Assembly: GCA_036001245.1 (NCBI GenBank)
Contig: DASYUL010000047.1
Location: forward strand, 1 to 51,562
Source of the DNA: Gp7-AA6 sp036001245
Lineage (GTDB): Bacteria; Acidobacteriota; Thermoanaerobaculia; UBA5066; Gp7-AA6
Reading direction: 5' to 3'
DNA: 51,562 nt
The notes below the pieces were generated by a model that was not told the DNA's origin, searched no databases, and was given only the letters and a program-made list of their open reading frames with translations. Of this stretch, positions 41,026 to 48,986 are shown one piece after another (the stretch's first letter is position 1; every line of letters begins with the position of its first letter). Made by a program: the position numbers and the translations under genes.

Positions 41026-41286
41026 CTGAAGCACCTTTCCAAAGACGATCTCGTTCTCTACCAGTACGGCGAGATCCGCACGGCGCCGGCCGAGGGACAC
41101 CTCTCGGTCTGCCGGGGATGTCGTGACCGGCTGCGCGTCATGCGGCTCGACGTGGAACGGCTGACGCCGGCGCCCCCGGGCGACCCCTCCCGGCCGCCGG
41201 CGCCCCAAAAAGGGGCTCCGCGTCTGCCGGCGTGGCGCCGGCTCCTCCTCCGCCTCGCCCTCGCCGGCTCCGCCCGACGCGGCTGA
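41026..41286 (+). pseudogene. Truncated zf-HC2 anti-sigma-like gene with CTG in place of ATG
   Basis: 86 codons starting LKHLSKDDLVLYQYGEIRTAP. Position for position it matches the true anti-sigma gene at 41978 (MKHLSDEDLAILVPGEE): both have H25, C29 and C32 in HLxxCxxC order, so L1 (CTG) stands where the working gene has Met. The part that should hold the membrane helix is lost; the frame ends LPAWRRLLLRLALAGSARRG. The CTG overlaps the stop of a 16-codon ATG frame (40979-41029) as CTGA. Either a decayed anti-sigma gene or one translated from CTG by coupling. Confidence 0.6.
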
Positions 41287-41303
41287 TCGCAAGCCCCGAG
41301 GGC

Positions 41304-41331
41304 CTAACCCGGAGCCCGGGACGGCGTCTAA
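41304..41331 (+). promoter_or_regulatory. Probable ECF-type autoregulated promoter
   Basis: TAACC (41305-41309), 15-nt spacer, CGTCTAA (41325-41331). A 'TAACC...CGTCTAA' pair is a common ECF-sigma promoter form and often lies before the sigma gene itself. The expected start is near 41338. Confidence 0.5.
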
Positions 41332-41414
41332 CTCCTTCGATGAGCGATGCAGGACAGACTTTTGCGGTCGATTACGACCTAACCTTGTCGCCGGTTTTCC
41401 GTCTTAGGAACCGG

Positions 41415-41981
41415 ATGCAGGGAGTGGACGTGTCGCCGGCCGAGGAATCGGGCTCCGATTCTTTTCGGACGCTGGTCGAAGAGCACAGTCCGATGGTCTT
41501 CCGGCTCGCCTACCGCATGACGGACAACGAGGAAGACGCCGAGGACGTGGTGCAGGAGAGCTTCCTGAAAGCGCATCGGGCCTTCGGCCGCTTCGACGCG
41601 CGATCGAGCTTCGGGACCTGGATCTATCGCATCGCGGTCAACTGCGCGATCGACCTCATCCGGCGTCGGCATCGGGGTCACGTCGCGTCGCTCGGCAGCG
41701 CCGAGCGCGACGCGATGGACGTCGTCGAAAGCCTGCCGTCGAGCGATCCGCTGCCCGACCAGGTCGCCTTTTCCGGTCAGGTGGAGCGCAGCGTGGCGTC
41801 CGCGCTCCTCCTCCTCTCGCCGCTCGAGAGGGCCGCGTTCGTTCTGCGCCACATCGAGGGTCTGCCGATCGACAGGATCGCGACGGTCCTGCAAAGCCGC
41901 CCGAACGCGGTGAAGCAGACTGTCTTCCGGGCCGTACGAAAGCTGCGGCACGAGCTCGCGCCGCTCATGGGTGCCTCATGA
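41415..41981 (+). CDS. ECF RNA polymerase sigma factor
   Basis: 188 residues from the ATG at 41415. Region 2: FRLAYRMTDNEEDAEDVVQESFLKAHRAFGRFDARSSFGTWIYRIAVNCAIDLIRRRHR. Region 4: LLLLSPLERAAFVLRHIEGLPIDRIATVLQSRPNAVKQTVFRAVRKLRHEL, with a normal recognition helix. An upstream ATG at 41340 would add 25 residues, but that stretch has low third-position GC and lies at the predicted transcript start, while AGGA precedes 41415. It directs transcription of a stress or envelope regulon. It overlaps its anti-sigma gene (ATGA). Confidence 0.93.
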   Translation: MQGVDVSPAEESGSDSFRTLVEEHSPMVFRLAYRMTDNEEDAEDVVQESFLKAHRAFGRFDARSSFGTWIYRIAVNCAIDLIRRRHRGHVASLGSAERDAMDVVESLPSSDPLPDQVAFSGQVERSVASALLLLSPLERAAFVLRHIEGLPIDRIATVLQSRPNAVKQTVFRAVRKLRHELAPLMGAS

Positions 41982-42727
41982 AACATCTCTCCGACGAAGA
42001 TCTCGCGATTCTCGTGCCGGGCGAAGAGCCGGACCGCGCGGTCGCCGCGCACCTCGAGGAGTGTCCGGCCTGCCGGAGCCGCCGAACGATCCTCCAGCAG
42101 ATGATCGGTCTCGTCTCGGCAAACGAGCGCCTTCCGCGACGGGGCGAATCGTACGGCCGCGACGTCTGGGCGCGCCTCTCGCCGAAGCTGCCCGAGCGGC
42201 GGAGGGCGGCCTGGCCCGCGTTCTTCGCGCCGCCGCGTCTCGCGTTCGCGGCGGTGCTCGCGCTCGTACTCGTCGCGACGTTCCTCGCCGGCCGGTTCTG
42301 GCAGGTCCCGCAACCGGCGCCGCTCTCCGCGGGAGTCCGGGAGCGGATTCTCGTCGTCGCGCTGGGAGAGCACCTCGAGCGCTCGCAGGCGGTGCTCGTC
42401 GAGATCGTGAACGCGCCGGGGAACGGCGACCTCGACGTCACGAGCGAGCAGGTGCAGGCCATCGACCTGCTCGCCGACAGCCGTCTGTACCGTCAGACCT
42501 CATCACAAACGTCGGATCCGGCGGTCACATCCGTCCTCGAGGAGCTCGAAAGGCTGCTCCTCGACATCGCGCACGGTCCGTCTCACCTGACACCCGAAGA
42601 TCTCGCCTCGCTGCGCCAGCGGATCGAGCAGAAGGGCGTGCTGTTCAAGGTGCGCGTCATCGGAGCGAACCTCCGCGAGCGCGGCGAGCTGCCCGGACCT
42701 GGCGCCCTCGAAAGGAAAAGAACATGA
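41978..42727 (+). CDS. Anti-sigma factor, zf-HC2 membrane type
   Basis: 249 residues. Cytoplasmic zinc-binding anti-sigma domain with H25-x3-C29-x2-C32 (HLEECPAC); membrane helix about 87-105 (LAFAAVLALVLVATFLAG); periplasmic domain about 110-249 of unknown fold. It would hold the sigma factor inactive until an envelope signal releases it. It overlaps the sigma gene and the HEAT gene by ATGA. Confidence 0.88.
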   Translation: MKHLSDEDLAILVPGEEPDRAVAAHLEECPACRSRRTILQQMIGLVSANERLPRRGESYGRDVWARLSPKLPERRRAAWPAFFAPPRLAFAAVLALVLVATFLAGRFWQVPQPAPLSAGVRERILVVALGEHLERSQAVLVEIVNAPGNGDLDVTSEQVQAIDLLADSRLYRQTSSQTSDPAVTSVLEELERLLLDIAHGPSHLTPEDLASLRQRIEQKGVLFKVRVIGANLRERGELPGPGALERKRT

Positions 42728-43965
42728 CGTTTCGATCTCTCCCGGCTCTGTTGCTCCTCGCCTTCGCCGTCGGCTTCGTGGCGGTCCCGGCGGCGGCGTC
42801 CCCCGTCGACGCCGACTCCGAGAAGGAAGAAAAGAAGGACGCGGACAAGCCGGCCGACAAGCTCTACAAACAGGGGCGAAAGGCCGTTGACGACGAGCGG
42901 TGGAAGGACGCGGCTGCCGCGTTCGCCGAGGTCATTCGACTGAAAGGCCCGCGTTCCGACGCCGCTGCCTACTGGCTCGCGTACTCGATGAACAAGGAGG
43001 GGCGCAAGTCGGAAGCGCTCGCGCTGGTGCGCGCATTCGCGGGACAGTACCCGTCGAGCTCGTGGTTGAAGGACGTCCGCGCTCTCGAGCTCGAGATCCG
43101 CGAGGGCCGCGGGCCCGGAGCAAACCCCGAAAGTGAAAGCGACGACGACCTGAAGTTGATGGCGATCAACAGCCTCGTCCACACGGATCCGGAGCGGGCG
43201 CTGCCGCTGCTCGAAAAGATTCTCAAGGGGAAGAGCTCCGACGAGCTGAAGGAGCGTGCCCTATTCGTCCTCGCCCAGAGCGGCGCTCCGCGCGCGCACC
43301 AGGTCATCGCCGACGTCGCGCGCGGGAACGCTCATCCCGACCTCCAGGAGAAGGCGATCCACTACCTGGGCGTCTTCCGGGGGAAGGAGAACCAGCAGCT
43401 CCTCGATGAGATCTACCGGAGCACAAACAACGTCGACGTCAAGGAGCAGATCCTCCACGCGTTCATGATCGCGGGCGCCCGCGATCGCGTGCTCGATGCC
43501 GCCCGCAACGAGAAGTCCGTCGAGCTCCGCGGAGAGGCCGCGCACCAGCTCGGCGTGATGGGAGCGCGCGCGGAGCTCTGGCAGCTCTACCGGACCGAGA
43601 AGTCGCGCGAGGTCAAGGACGAGATCATCCAGGGGATGTTCATCGCGGGCGACATCGACCACATCCTCGAGCTCGCGCGCACCGAGCCCGACCAGGAGCT
43701 CCGGCTGGAGGCGATCCAGAAGCTCGGAGTGATGGGAGCGCGCACGACGCCGGCGCTCTGGGAGATCTACCGCGGACAGAACGACTCCGAGGTCCGCGAG
43801 CAGGTGATCCAGGCGTTCTTCGTCCAGGGGAACGCGAAGGCCCTGATCGAGATCGCGAAGACCGAAAAGAACCGGGAGCTCCGACAGGAGGCCCTCGAGA
43901 AGCTCTCGGTGATGAACAACAAGGAAGCGACCGACTACCTGCTGCAATTCCTGAAGGAAGACTGA
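42724..43965 (+). CDS. Secreted HEAT-repeat protein
   Basis: 413 residues with a signal peptide (PALLLLAFAVGFVAVPAAA). A lysine/glutamate-rich linker (about 26-45) is followed by a TPR-like unit (KLYKQGRKAVDDERWKDAAAAFAEVI) and, from about 140 to the end, HEAT repeats. Two of them are nearly the same (LGVMGARAELWQLYRTEKSREVKDEIIQGMF and LGVMGARTTPALWEIYRGQNDSEVREQVIQAFF), pointing to recent duplication with a period of about 62 residues. Probably a periplasmic binding scaffold in the anti-sigma operon; ligand unknown. Confidence 0.85.
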   Translation: MTFRSLPALLLLAFAVGFVAVPAAASPVDADSEKEEKKDADKPADKLYKQGRKAVDDERWKDAAAAFAEVIRLKGPRSDAAAYWLAYSMNKEGRKSEALALVRAFAGQYPSSSWLKDVRALELEIREGRGPGANPESESDDDLKLMAINSLVHTDPERALPLLEKILKGKSSDELKERALFVLAQSGAPRAHQVIADVARGNAHPDLQEKAIHYLGVFRGKENQQLLDEIYRSTNNVDVKEQILHAFMIAGARDRVLDAARNEKSVELRGEAAHQLGVMGARAELWQLYRTEKSREVKDEIIQGMFIAGDIDHILELARTEPDQELRLEAIQKLGVMGARTTPALWEIYRGQNDSEVREQVIQAFFVQGNAKALIEIAKTEKNRELRQEALEKLSVMNNKEATDYLLQFLKED

Positions 43966-43976
43966 AAGGGGAACAC

Positions 43977-44897
43977 ATGCGTCGAAACGCCGTCTCGTCC
44001 ATCGTTCTCATGCTCGCCTTCGCCGCGGCGACGCGGGCGCACGGGTCGTCGGTGAACATTTCGATGAACGCCGACAAAGAGGTCCGGACCTGCGGAGACG
44101 TCCGCATCCAGTTCGACGGCCGCGCTGCGCAACGAGCCGAGGACAACTTCACGCTCCCCGCCGGCACGCCGCTCTCGGTGCGGCTTCCGGTCAACTCCGG
44201 AATCCGCGTCACCGGGACGAACCGTAGCGACTTCGCCGTGACCGTCTGCAAGGCAGCTGACCGTGCGGAGGCGCTCGCTGCGATTCGCGTGTCTCCGGAG
44301 GGTTCCGGGCTCGCATTTCGCGGACCGAGCGGCGACGACTGGACGACCTACTTGATCGTCGAGGCTCCGAAAAATGCGGAGCTCGACCTCGAGGCGAAGA
44401 ACGGCTCGATCGGCGTCCGCGCGATGGCCGGCCGCGTGACTGCCCGAACGACCAACGGGCCGATCGGGATCTCGCACACCTCGGGAGAGATCCAGGCGAA
44501 CGCGCAGAACGGACCCATCTCGCTCGACGACTGCTCGGGGTCCGGCGAAGCGCGCGCCGTGAACGGTCCCATACACATCGCGGGACATGCGGGAACCTAC
44601 CGCTTGAGCACGCAGAACGGGCCGATCTCGGTCGAGCTCGATGGCGATCGCTGGGAGGGGACGCTCGACGCGCGCGCGGTCAACGGCCCGCTCAGCCTCA
44701 AGCTCTCCGATGCCTACCGCTCCGGTGTTGTCGTCGAAGCGACGGGTCACGGACCCGTCTCCTGCCCCGACTCCGCGTGCCGCTCGGCGCGCCGCACGTT
44801 CGACGACGCTGGAAGGCGAATCGAGTTCGGCGACTCCGAGCCGGTCGTTCGACTGTCGACCCGGAACGGCCCGGTGTCCATCGAGCGCGCGGACTAA
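43977..44897 (+). CDS. DUF4097 beta-repeat protein
   Basis: 306 residues with a signal peptide (SSIVLMLAFAAATRAHG). The C-terminal two thirds carries eight 'x-NGP-[IVL]-x' repeats (KNGSIGV, TNGPIGI, QNGPISL, VNGPIHI, QNGPISV, VNGPLSL, GHGPVSC, RNGPVSI), which is the DUF4097 beta-helix or beta-solenoid pattern. Such proteins are called putative adhesins, but the role is not proven. It has a good ribosome site (AAGGGG) and lies between two HEAT genes in the operon. Confidence 0.85.
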   Translation: MRRNAVSSIVLMLAFAAATRAHGSSVNISMNADKEVRTCGDVRIQFDGRAAQRAEDNFTLPAGTPLSVRLPVNSGIRVTGTNRSDFAVTVCKAADRAEALAAIRVSPEGSGLAFRGPSGDDWTTYLIVEAPKNAELDLEAKNGSIGVRAMAGRVTARTTNGPIGISHTSGEIQANAQNGPISLDDCSGSGEARAVNGPIHIAGHAGTYRLSTQNGPISVELDGDRWEGTLDARAVNGPLSLKLSDAYRSGVVVEATGHGPVSCPDSACRSARRTFDDAGRRIEFGDSEPVVRLSTRNGPVSIERAD

Positions 44898-44907
44898 GGC
44901 GGGGGGC

Positions 44908-46026
44908 GTGATCCGCATCGCGCAGGTTTTTTTCGTTCTGCTGGGATCCCTCGCTTCGCTCGGGATGACAGAGGAACGGCTGCAGGCGCAAACGGTCGCC
45001 CCCCCGGCGGCGCTTCGCAACGCGAAGCTCTCGACGCGCGCCGTCGCCCCGGGAGGTCTTTCCGGAGAAGTCTCGCGCGCCGCCGCCTCGGCCGGCCCGG
45101 TCTGGATCGGCTACTTGCAGCCGCTCGTGGCCGGAAAGCACCGGATGTGCTGTTTCGGCGAGTTCAAGGGGAGGATCTCCGACGCGAATCTCTGCTGCGG
45201 CGGCTGCGCTCTGGAGCGCGACAGCTCGTTCACGATCGGCGACGACCACCGCCGTTCCGTGCAGCTCGAGGGCTCACCCGGTCTCGTCGTGCTCCTTCGA
45301 GCCGAGCGGGGACGCGTCGGGAAGGTCCGGGCGCTCGACGATCAGTGTGCTCTGGACGCGGGCGGCCTCCCCTTCTTCTGGCTGACGAACGTCCGGCCGG
45401 AAGAGAGCGTTGCCCTTCTCGCGTCGATCGCACGCCAGCTCGAAGGCGACGGTCGCGACGAAGACACGGCAGGATCAGCTCTGGCCGCAATCGCGCTGAC
45501 GGCGCACCCCTCGGCCGACGAGGCTCTCGAGCGTCTCATCAGTAGAGGAGAGTCCCGCGAGCTCCGCAAGAAAGCCGCGTTCTGGATCGGCAACTCCCGC
45601 GGGCGCCGCGGATTCGAAATCCTGAAGGCGAACCTCGCCGATCCGGATAGCGACTTCCGCAATGACCTGACCTTCGCTCTTTCGCAGAGTCCGGTCGCCG
45701 AGGCGGTCGCCGTCCTGATCGGAATGGCGAAACGGGATCCCGAAGGCGAGGTGCGCGGCCAGGCGCTCTTCTGGCTCGCACAGAAGGCGGCCGACGAAGC
45801 GGCCGAGACCATCCAGAACGCGATCCGGGACGACCCCGACGAGGAAGTGAAGAAGAGGGCGGTCTTCGCCCTGTCTCAGCTGCGCGGCGACCAGGGCGTG
45901 ACCGAGCTCATCCGGGTCGCGCGAACGAACCGGAACCCCGAAGTCCGAAAGCAGGCGGTCTTCTGGCTCGGGCAATCCCGGGATCCCCGGGCGCTCGCGT
46001 TCATCGAGGAGATCCTCGACCGGTAA
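44908..46026 (+). CDS. Secreted HEAT-repeat protein with N-terminal Cys-rich segment
   Basis: 372 residues, GTG start. The signal segment is IRIAQVFFVLLGSLASLGMTEERLQAQ; its second half (GSLASLGMTEE) is encoded by a copy of the dispersed repeat. A cysteine cluster follows (MCCFGEFKG, NLCCGGCALERD at about 85-105), then an alpha-helical HEAT domain (about 180-372) with repeated VRGQALFWLAQKA and EVKKRAVFALSQLRGD units. Cys-Cys/CCGGC might bind metal or form disulfides. Last of the operon; its 3' end faces the M16 gene. Confidence 0.82.
   Translation: MIRIAQVFFVLLGSLASLGMTEERLQAQTVAPPAALRNAKLSTRAVAPGGLSGEVSRAAASAGPVWIGYLQPLVAGKHRMCCFGEFKGRISDANLCCGGCALERDSSFTIGDDHRRSVQLEGSPGLVVLLRAERGRVGKVRALDDQCALDAGGLPFFWLTNVRPEESVALLASIARQLEGDGRDEDTAGSALAAIALTAHPSADEALERLISRGESRELRKKAAFWIGNSRGRRGFEILKANLADPDSDFRNDLTFALSQSPVAEAVAVLIGMAKRDPEGEVRGQALFWLAQKAADEAAETIQNAIRDDPDEEVKKRAVFALSQLRGDQGVTELIRVARTNRNPEVRKQAVFWLGQSRDPRALAFIEEILDR
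44945..44971. repeat. Dispersed repeat inside the signal peptide of the second HEAT gene
   Basis: 27 nt identical to 9799-9825, where the sequence is intergenic. Here it is read as codons for GSLASLGMTE. Related to 6491-6516 and 6531-6556. Confidence 0.9.
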
Positions 46027-46032
46027 AAAAAC

Positions 46033-46045
46033 GGGATCAGACCCC
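46033..46045. repeat. Single copy of GGGATCAGACCCC
   Basis: GGGATCAGACCCC between the HEAT gene stop (46026) and the M16 stop (46059). A half-copy of the palindromic family at 13787-13868 and 19552-19579. Confidence 0.6.
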
Positions 46046-46058
46046 CGACCAGTTTGAC

Positions 46059-48854
46059 TTACCGGCTGCCGCCGCCCTTCGCGGCACCCACCGGCTTTCC
46101 CTCGGCGTCGAGCAGCACGATCTCGCCCAGGTTCGTCTCCCGGATCCCCGCCTCGATCTTCGCGCGGTCGCCCACGAGAACGACCGCTGCGACGGCCGGC
46201 TTCGCGTACTTCGACGCCGCCGCGCGAGCCGCCTCGAGCGTGACCTTCTGGGTCTCGTCGACCTCGCGCTGCAGCTCGTCCATCGAGAGAGTGAGAGACC
46301 AGAGGTCGGCGATCTGCTGGGCGATCCGGCCGAGCGATTCGAACTGCTGCGCGTATCCGCGGATTCGCTTGACCTTCGCGTCTTCGAACTCCGCGGCGGA
46401 GATCGGCTTCGTGCCGGCGAGCGCCTTCAGCTCCCTGTCGAACTCGACGAGCGACTCCTTGGTCTTGTTGGTCTGAACGCCGCCCGACGCGTACCAGAGG
46501 CCGGCCCTCTGGAACTGCGAGAGGGTCGAGAACACGCCGTAGGAGTAGCCCTTGTCCTCGCGCAGGTTGAGGTTCAACCGCGTCCCGAATCCCCCGCCTC
46601 CCCAGACCGCGTCGGCGAGGTGGAGCGCGTAGTAGTCGTCGGTCTTTCTCGCAGGAGCCGGAAGGAACGGCGAGATCACCGTCTGCGCCGCGTCCTGGCG
46701 GTCGATGAGATAGAGCTTGCCGGCCGCCGCGGGCTGCGCCGGCGGAATGTCGATCGCCGGAGCGGCACCGCCCTCCCACGACGCGAAGTTCTTGCGGGCG
46801 AGATCGGTCGCCTCGGCGAGCGTGACGTCGCCGACGAAGATCAGCGCGCTCGAGCCCGGTTTCCAGTAGGTATCGTGGAACTTCGCGAGGTCGGCGCGGG
46901 TGATTCCCTCGATCGAGGACGGAAGCCCTTGCACGGGGCGTCCGTAGGGATGGTTCGGACCGAACGCGAGCATCGAACGCACCCGGCCGGCGATCGCGTT
47001 GGCGTTCTTCGCCTGCTGTGAAAGTGCGTCGAGGTGGCGCTTCTTCTCGCGGTCGAACTCCGACTCGGGGTACGTCGGATTCCGAACGACGTCCGAGACG
47101 ATCGCCATCGCCGGCGCGAGGTTGCGCTTCAGGACTTCGAAGGAGAGCCGGGAGGATTCCCGCGTCGCCTGCCCGGCGAGCTCGGTCCCGAGATCGCCGA
47201 GCGCGTCCTCGATCTCGAGCGCCTTGCGGGTCTTCGTTCCGAGATCGATCGTCGTCGCGGTCAAGTGAGCCGTTCCCGCCTTGCCGTCCGGGTCCGCGAC
47301 CGCGCCCGCCCTCGTCGCGAGCGTGACCGCGACCTTCGGCAGCTCCGGCCGCTCCACGACGTACAGATCGATTCCGTTCTCGAGCTTCGCCGTCTTGACC
47401 TCCGGAGTGCGGAAGGCGCGATCCGCCCCCATCGCCGGCTCCTTGGCGCGGTCGAGGGCGGCCTCGGCGGCGCGGCCCGACTTCTCCGGGTGGAACCGCA
47501 CCAGCAGCCGGTTTCGCGTGTTCAGCCAGCGGTCCACGGTGTGCTGGAGGTCGGCCGCGGTGACCTTCTGGTAGCGGGCGACGTCCTCGTCGAACTTGCC
47601 CGGGTCCCCGAGGAACGTGTTGTACTGGTTCAGGAGGTCGGCCTTCCCGCCGAACCCGCCGATCCTCTCGAGCCCGGTGACGAAGTTGTAGCGCTGCTTT
47701 GTCTTCGCACGCTCGAGCTCCGCCGCCGTCGGCCCGGTCTTCGCGAGCCGCGCAATTTCGTCCGTGACGATCCTCTCGATCTCCGACAGCGACGTTCCCG
47801 GCCGCGCCGTCCCGATCACGGCGAACCAGCCGGAGATCTCGGCGGAGTTCTGGAAAGAGTTGACGCCGGTCGCGATCTGCTTGTCGTAGACGAGCACCTT
47901 GTTCAGGCGGGACGAAAGGCCGTCCGTGAGGATGAGGGACGTCAGGTCGAGCTCCGCGTCGCCGGGTCCGAAGGCCTGCGGCGACGGCCACGTCATGTAG
48001 ACGCGGTCCTGCGGGACGCGGTCGGTCGCCTCGATGATCCGCTCGCGGTCGAGCGTCGGGATCCACAGGGTCGGACGGTCGAGCGGCGGACCGGCGGGGA
48101 TACCTCCGAAGTACTTCTCGACGAGACGCTTCGCCTCCGCCGGATCGAAGTCGCCGGCGATCACGAGAGAGAGATTGTTCGGCGTGTAGAACTGCTTGAA
48201 GAAGTCCTTCACGTCGTCGAGCGACGCCGCGGTCAGGTCCTCGTGGCTGCCGATGACGGTCCACGAGTACGGGTGGCTCGCCGGGTGGATGTTCTCGGTG
48301 ACGAGCTTGAACCAGCGGCCGTACGGCGTGTTCTCCAGACCCTGGCGGCGCTCGTTCTTGACGACGTCGCGCTGGTTGTCGAGCTTCTCCTTGGTGAGCG
48401 CGTCGGTCAGCGTCGCCAGACGGTCGGACTCGAGCCACAGGATCTCTTCCAGGTTTCCGGAGGGAACGGTCGCGAAGTAGTTCGTCCGATCGTTGTTGGT
48501 CGTGCCGTTGACGCCGCCTTCCTGGAGGTTCGCGCCAGCCTTCTCGGCGTACACGAAGTAGTCCTTGGAAGCGTTCTTGGAGCCCTGGAACATCATGTGC
48601 TCGAAGAGGTGCGCGAACCCGGTCCGGCCGAGTCTCTCGTTCTTCGAGCCGACGTGGTACCACTGGTTGACGTGCACGATCGGCAGCTTGCGGTCGACGT
48701 GCAGGATGACCTGCAGACCGTTCGGAAGCGTGTACTTCTCGAACTCGATCTTGGGAATCTCGCTCGACGCCGGCGGCACCGAGGCTTTCCGCGGAGCGGC
48801 ACCGACGAGCGACAGCGCCGCGAGGAGGACGGGCAGGGAATTGCGCAATTTCAC
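46059..48854 (-). CDS. M16 zinc peptidase, two-domain insulinase-like
   Basis: 931 residues with a signal peptide (LPVLLAALSLVGAAPRKA). The first half is active type: FAHLFEHMMFQG (HxxEH, residues about 80-90) with the third ligand in DVVKNERRQGLENTPYGR. The second half, from about residue 480 (KTAKLENGIDLYVVERPELPKV), is a second M16 half lacking HxxEH, so the protein is a fused pair of domains. A periplasmic peptidase for misfolded or small peptides is likely. The GTG start (48854) has an AAAGGAG site that can pair with an upstream CTCCT. Convergent with the HEAT gene. Confidence 0.93.
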   Translation of the reverse strand: MKLRNSLPVLLAALSLVGAAPRKASVPPASSEIPKIEFEKYTLPNGLQVILHVDRKLPIVHVNQWYHVGSKNERLGRTGFAHLFEHMMFQGSKNASKDYFVYAEKAGANLQEGGVNGTTNNDRTNYFATVPSGNLEEILWLESDRLATLTDALTKEKLDNQRDVVKNERRQGLENTPYGRWFKLVTENIHPASHPYSWTVIGSHEDLTAASLDDVKDFFKQFYTPNNLSLVIAGDFDPAEAKRLVEKYFGGIPAGPPLDRPTLWIPTLDRERIIEATDRVPQDRVYMTWPSPQAFGPGDAELDLTSLILTDGLSSRLNKVLVYDKQIATGVNSFQNSAEISGWFAVIGTARPGTSLSEIERIVTDEIARLAKTGPTAAELERAKTKQRYNFVTGLERIGGFGGKADLLNQYNTFLGDPGKFDEDVARYQKVTAADLQHTVDRWLNTRNRLLVRFHPEKSGRAAEAALDRAKEPAMGADRAFRTPEVKTAKLENGIDLYVVERPELPKVAVTLATRAGAVADPDGKAGTAHLTATTIDLGTKTRKALEIEDALGDLGTELAGQATRESSRLSFEVLKRNLAPAMAIVSDVVRNPTYPESEFDREKKRHLDALSQQAKNANAIAGRVRSMLAFGPNHPYGRPVQGLPSSIEGITRADLAKFHDTYWKPGSSALIFVGDVTLAEATDLARKNFASWEGGAAPAIDIPPAQPAAAGKLYLIDRQDAAQTVISPFLPAPARKTDDYYALHLADAVWGGGGFGTRLNLNLREDKGYSYGVFSTLSQFQRAGLWYASGGVQTNKTKESLVEFDRELKALAGTKPISAAEFEDAKVKRIRGYAQQFESLGRIAQQIADLWSLTLSMDELQREVDETQKVTLEAARAAASKYAKPAVAAVVLVGDRAKIEAGIRETNLGEIVLLDAEGKPVGAAKGGGSR

Positions 48855-48860
48855 GGGAAA

Positions 48861-48876
48861 CTCCTTTCCGGAGGAG
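48861..48876 (-). promoter_or_regulatory. Hairpin that can sequester the M16 ribosome site
   Basis: Minus-strand RNA CUCCU-CCGGAA-AGGAG pairs all five bases of the Shine-Dalgarno sequence; it ends 7 nt before the GTG start. Confidence 0.45.
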
Positions 48877-48922
48877 ACACTACGAACCGCTTTCTTTGGG
48901 CTCTTTATACGTCGGAAGCCAT

Positions 48923-48940
48923 CCGGGTTATCGGACCCGG
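48923..48940. promoter_or_regulatory. Inverted repeat between divergent M16 and kdsD genes
   Basis: CCGGGT-TATCGG-ACCCGG: a perfect 6-bp inverted repeat in the 132-bp divergent gap, with an operator-like size. A TATAAA -10 element for the M16 gene lies just after it on the minus strand. Confidence 0.35.
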
Positions 48941-48974
48941 GACTGCGGGCGCAAGGCGAAGGACCGAAGGGACT

Positions 48975-48980
48975 TAAGAT
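48975..48980 (+). promoter_or_regulatory. -10 box 6 nt before the kdsD start codon
   Basis: TAAGAT then AAAACC then GTG at 48987, which suggests a leaderless transcript. Confidence 0.5.
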
Positions 48981-48986
48981 AAAACC

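Noticed and set aside
41340..41414. Longer sigma factor starting at 41340
   Set aside because: Those 25 codons have low GC at third positions, lie at the predicted transcript start and do not match sigma-factor N-termini, while AGGA precedes the later ATG.
45475..48663. Very long open frame (over 1000 codons) antisense-frame to the M16 protease
   Set aside because: It is an out-of-frame shadow of the protease on the same strand; its composition is nearly all Arg, Gly and Asp with no family signature.
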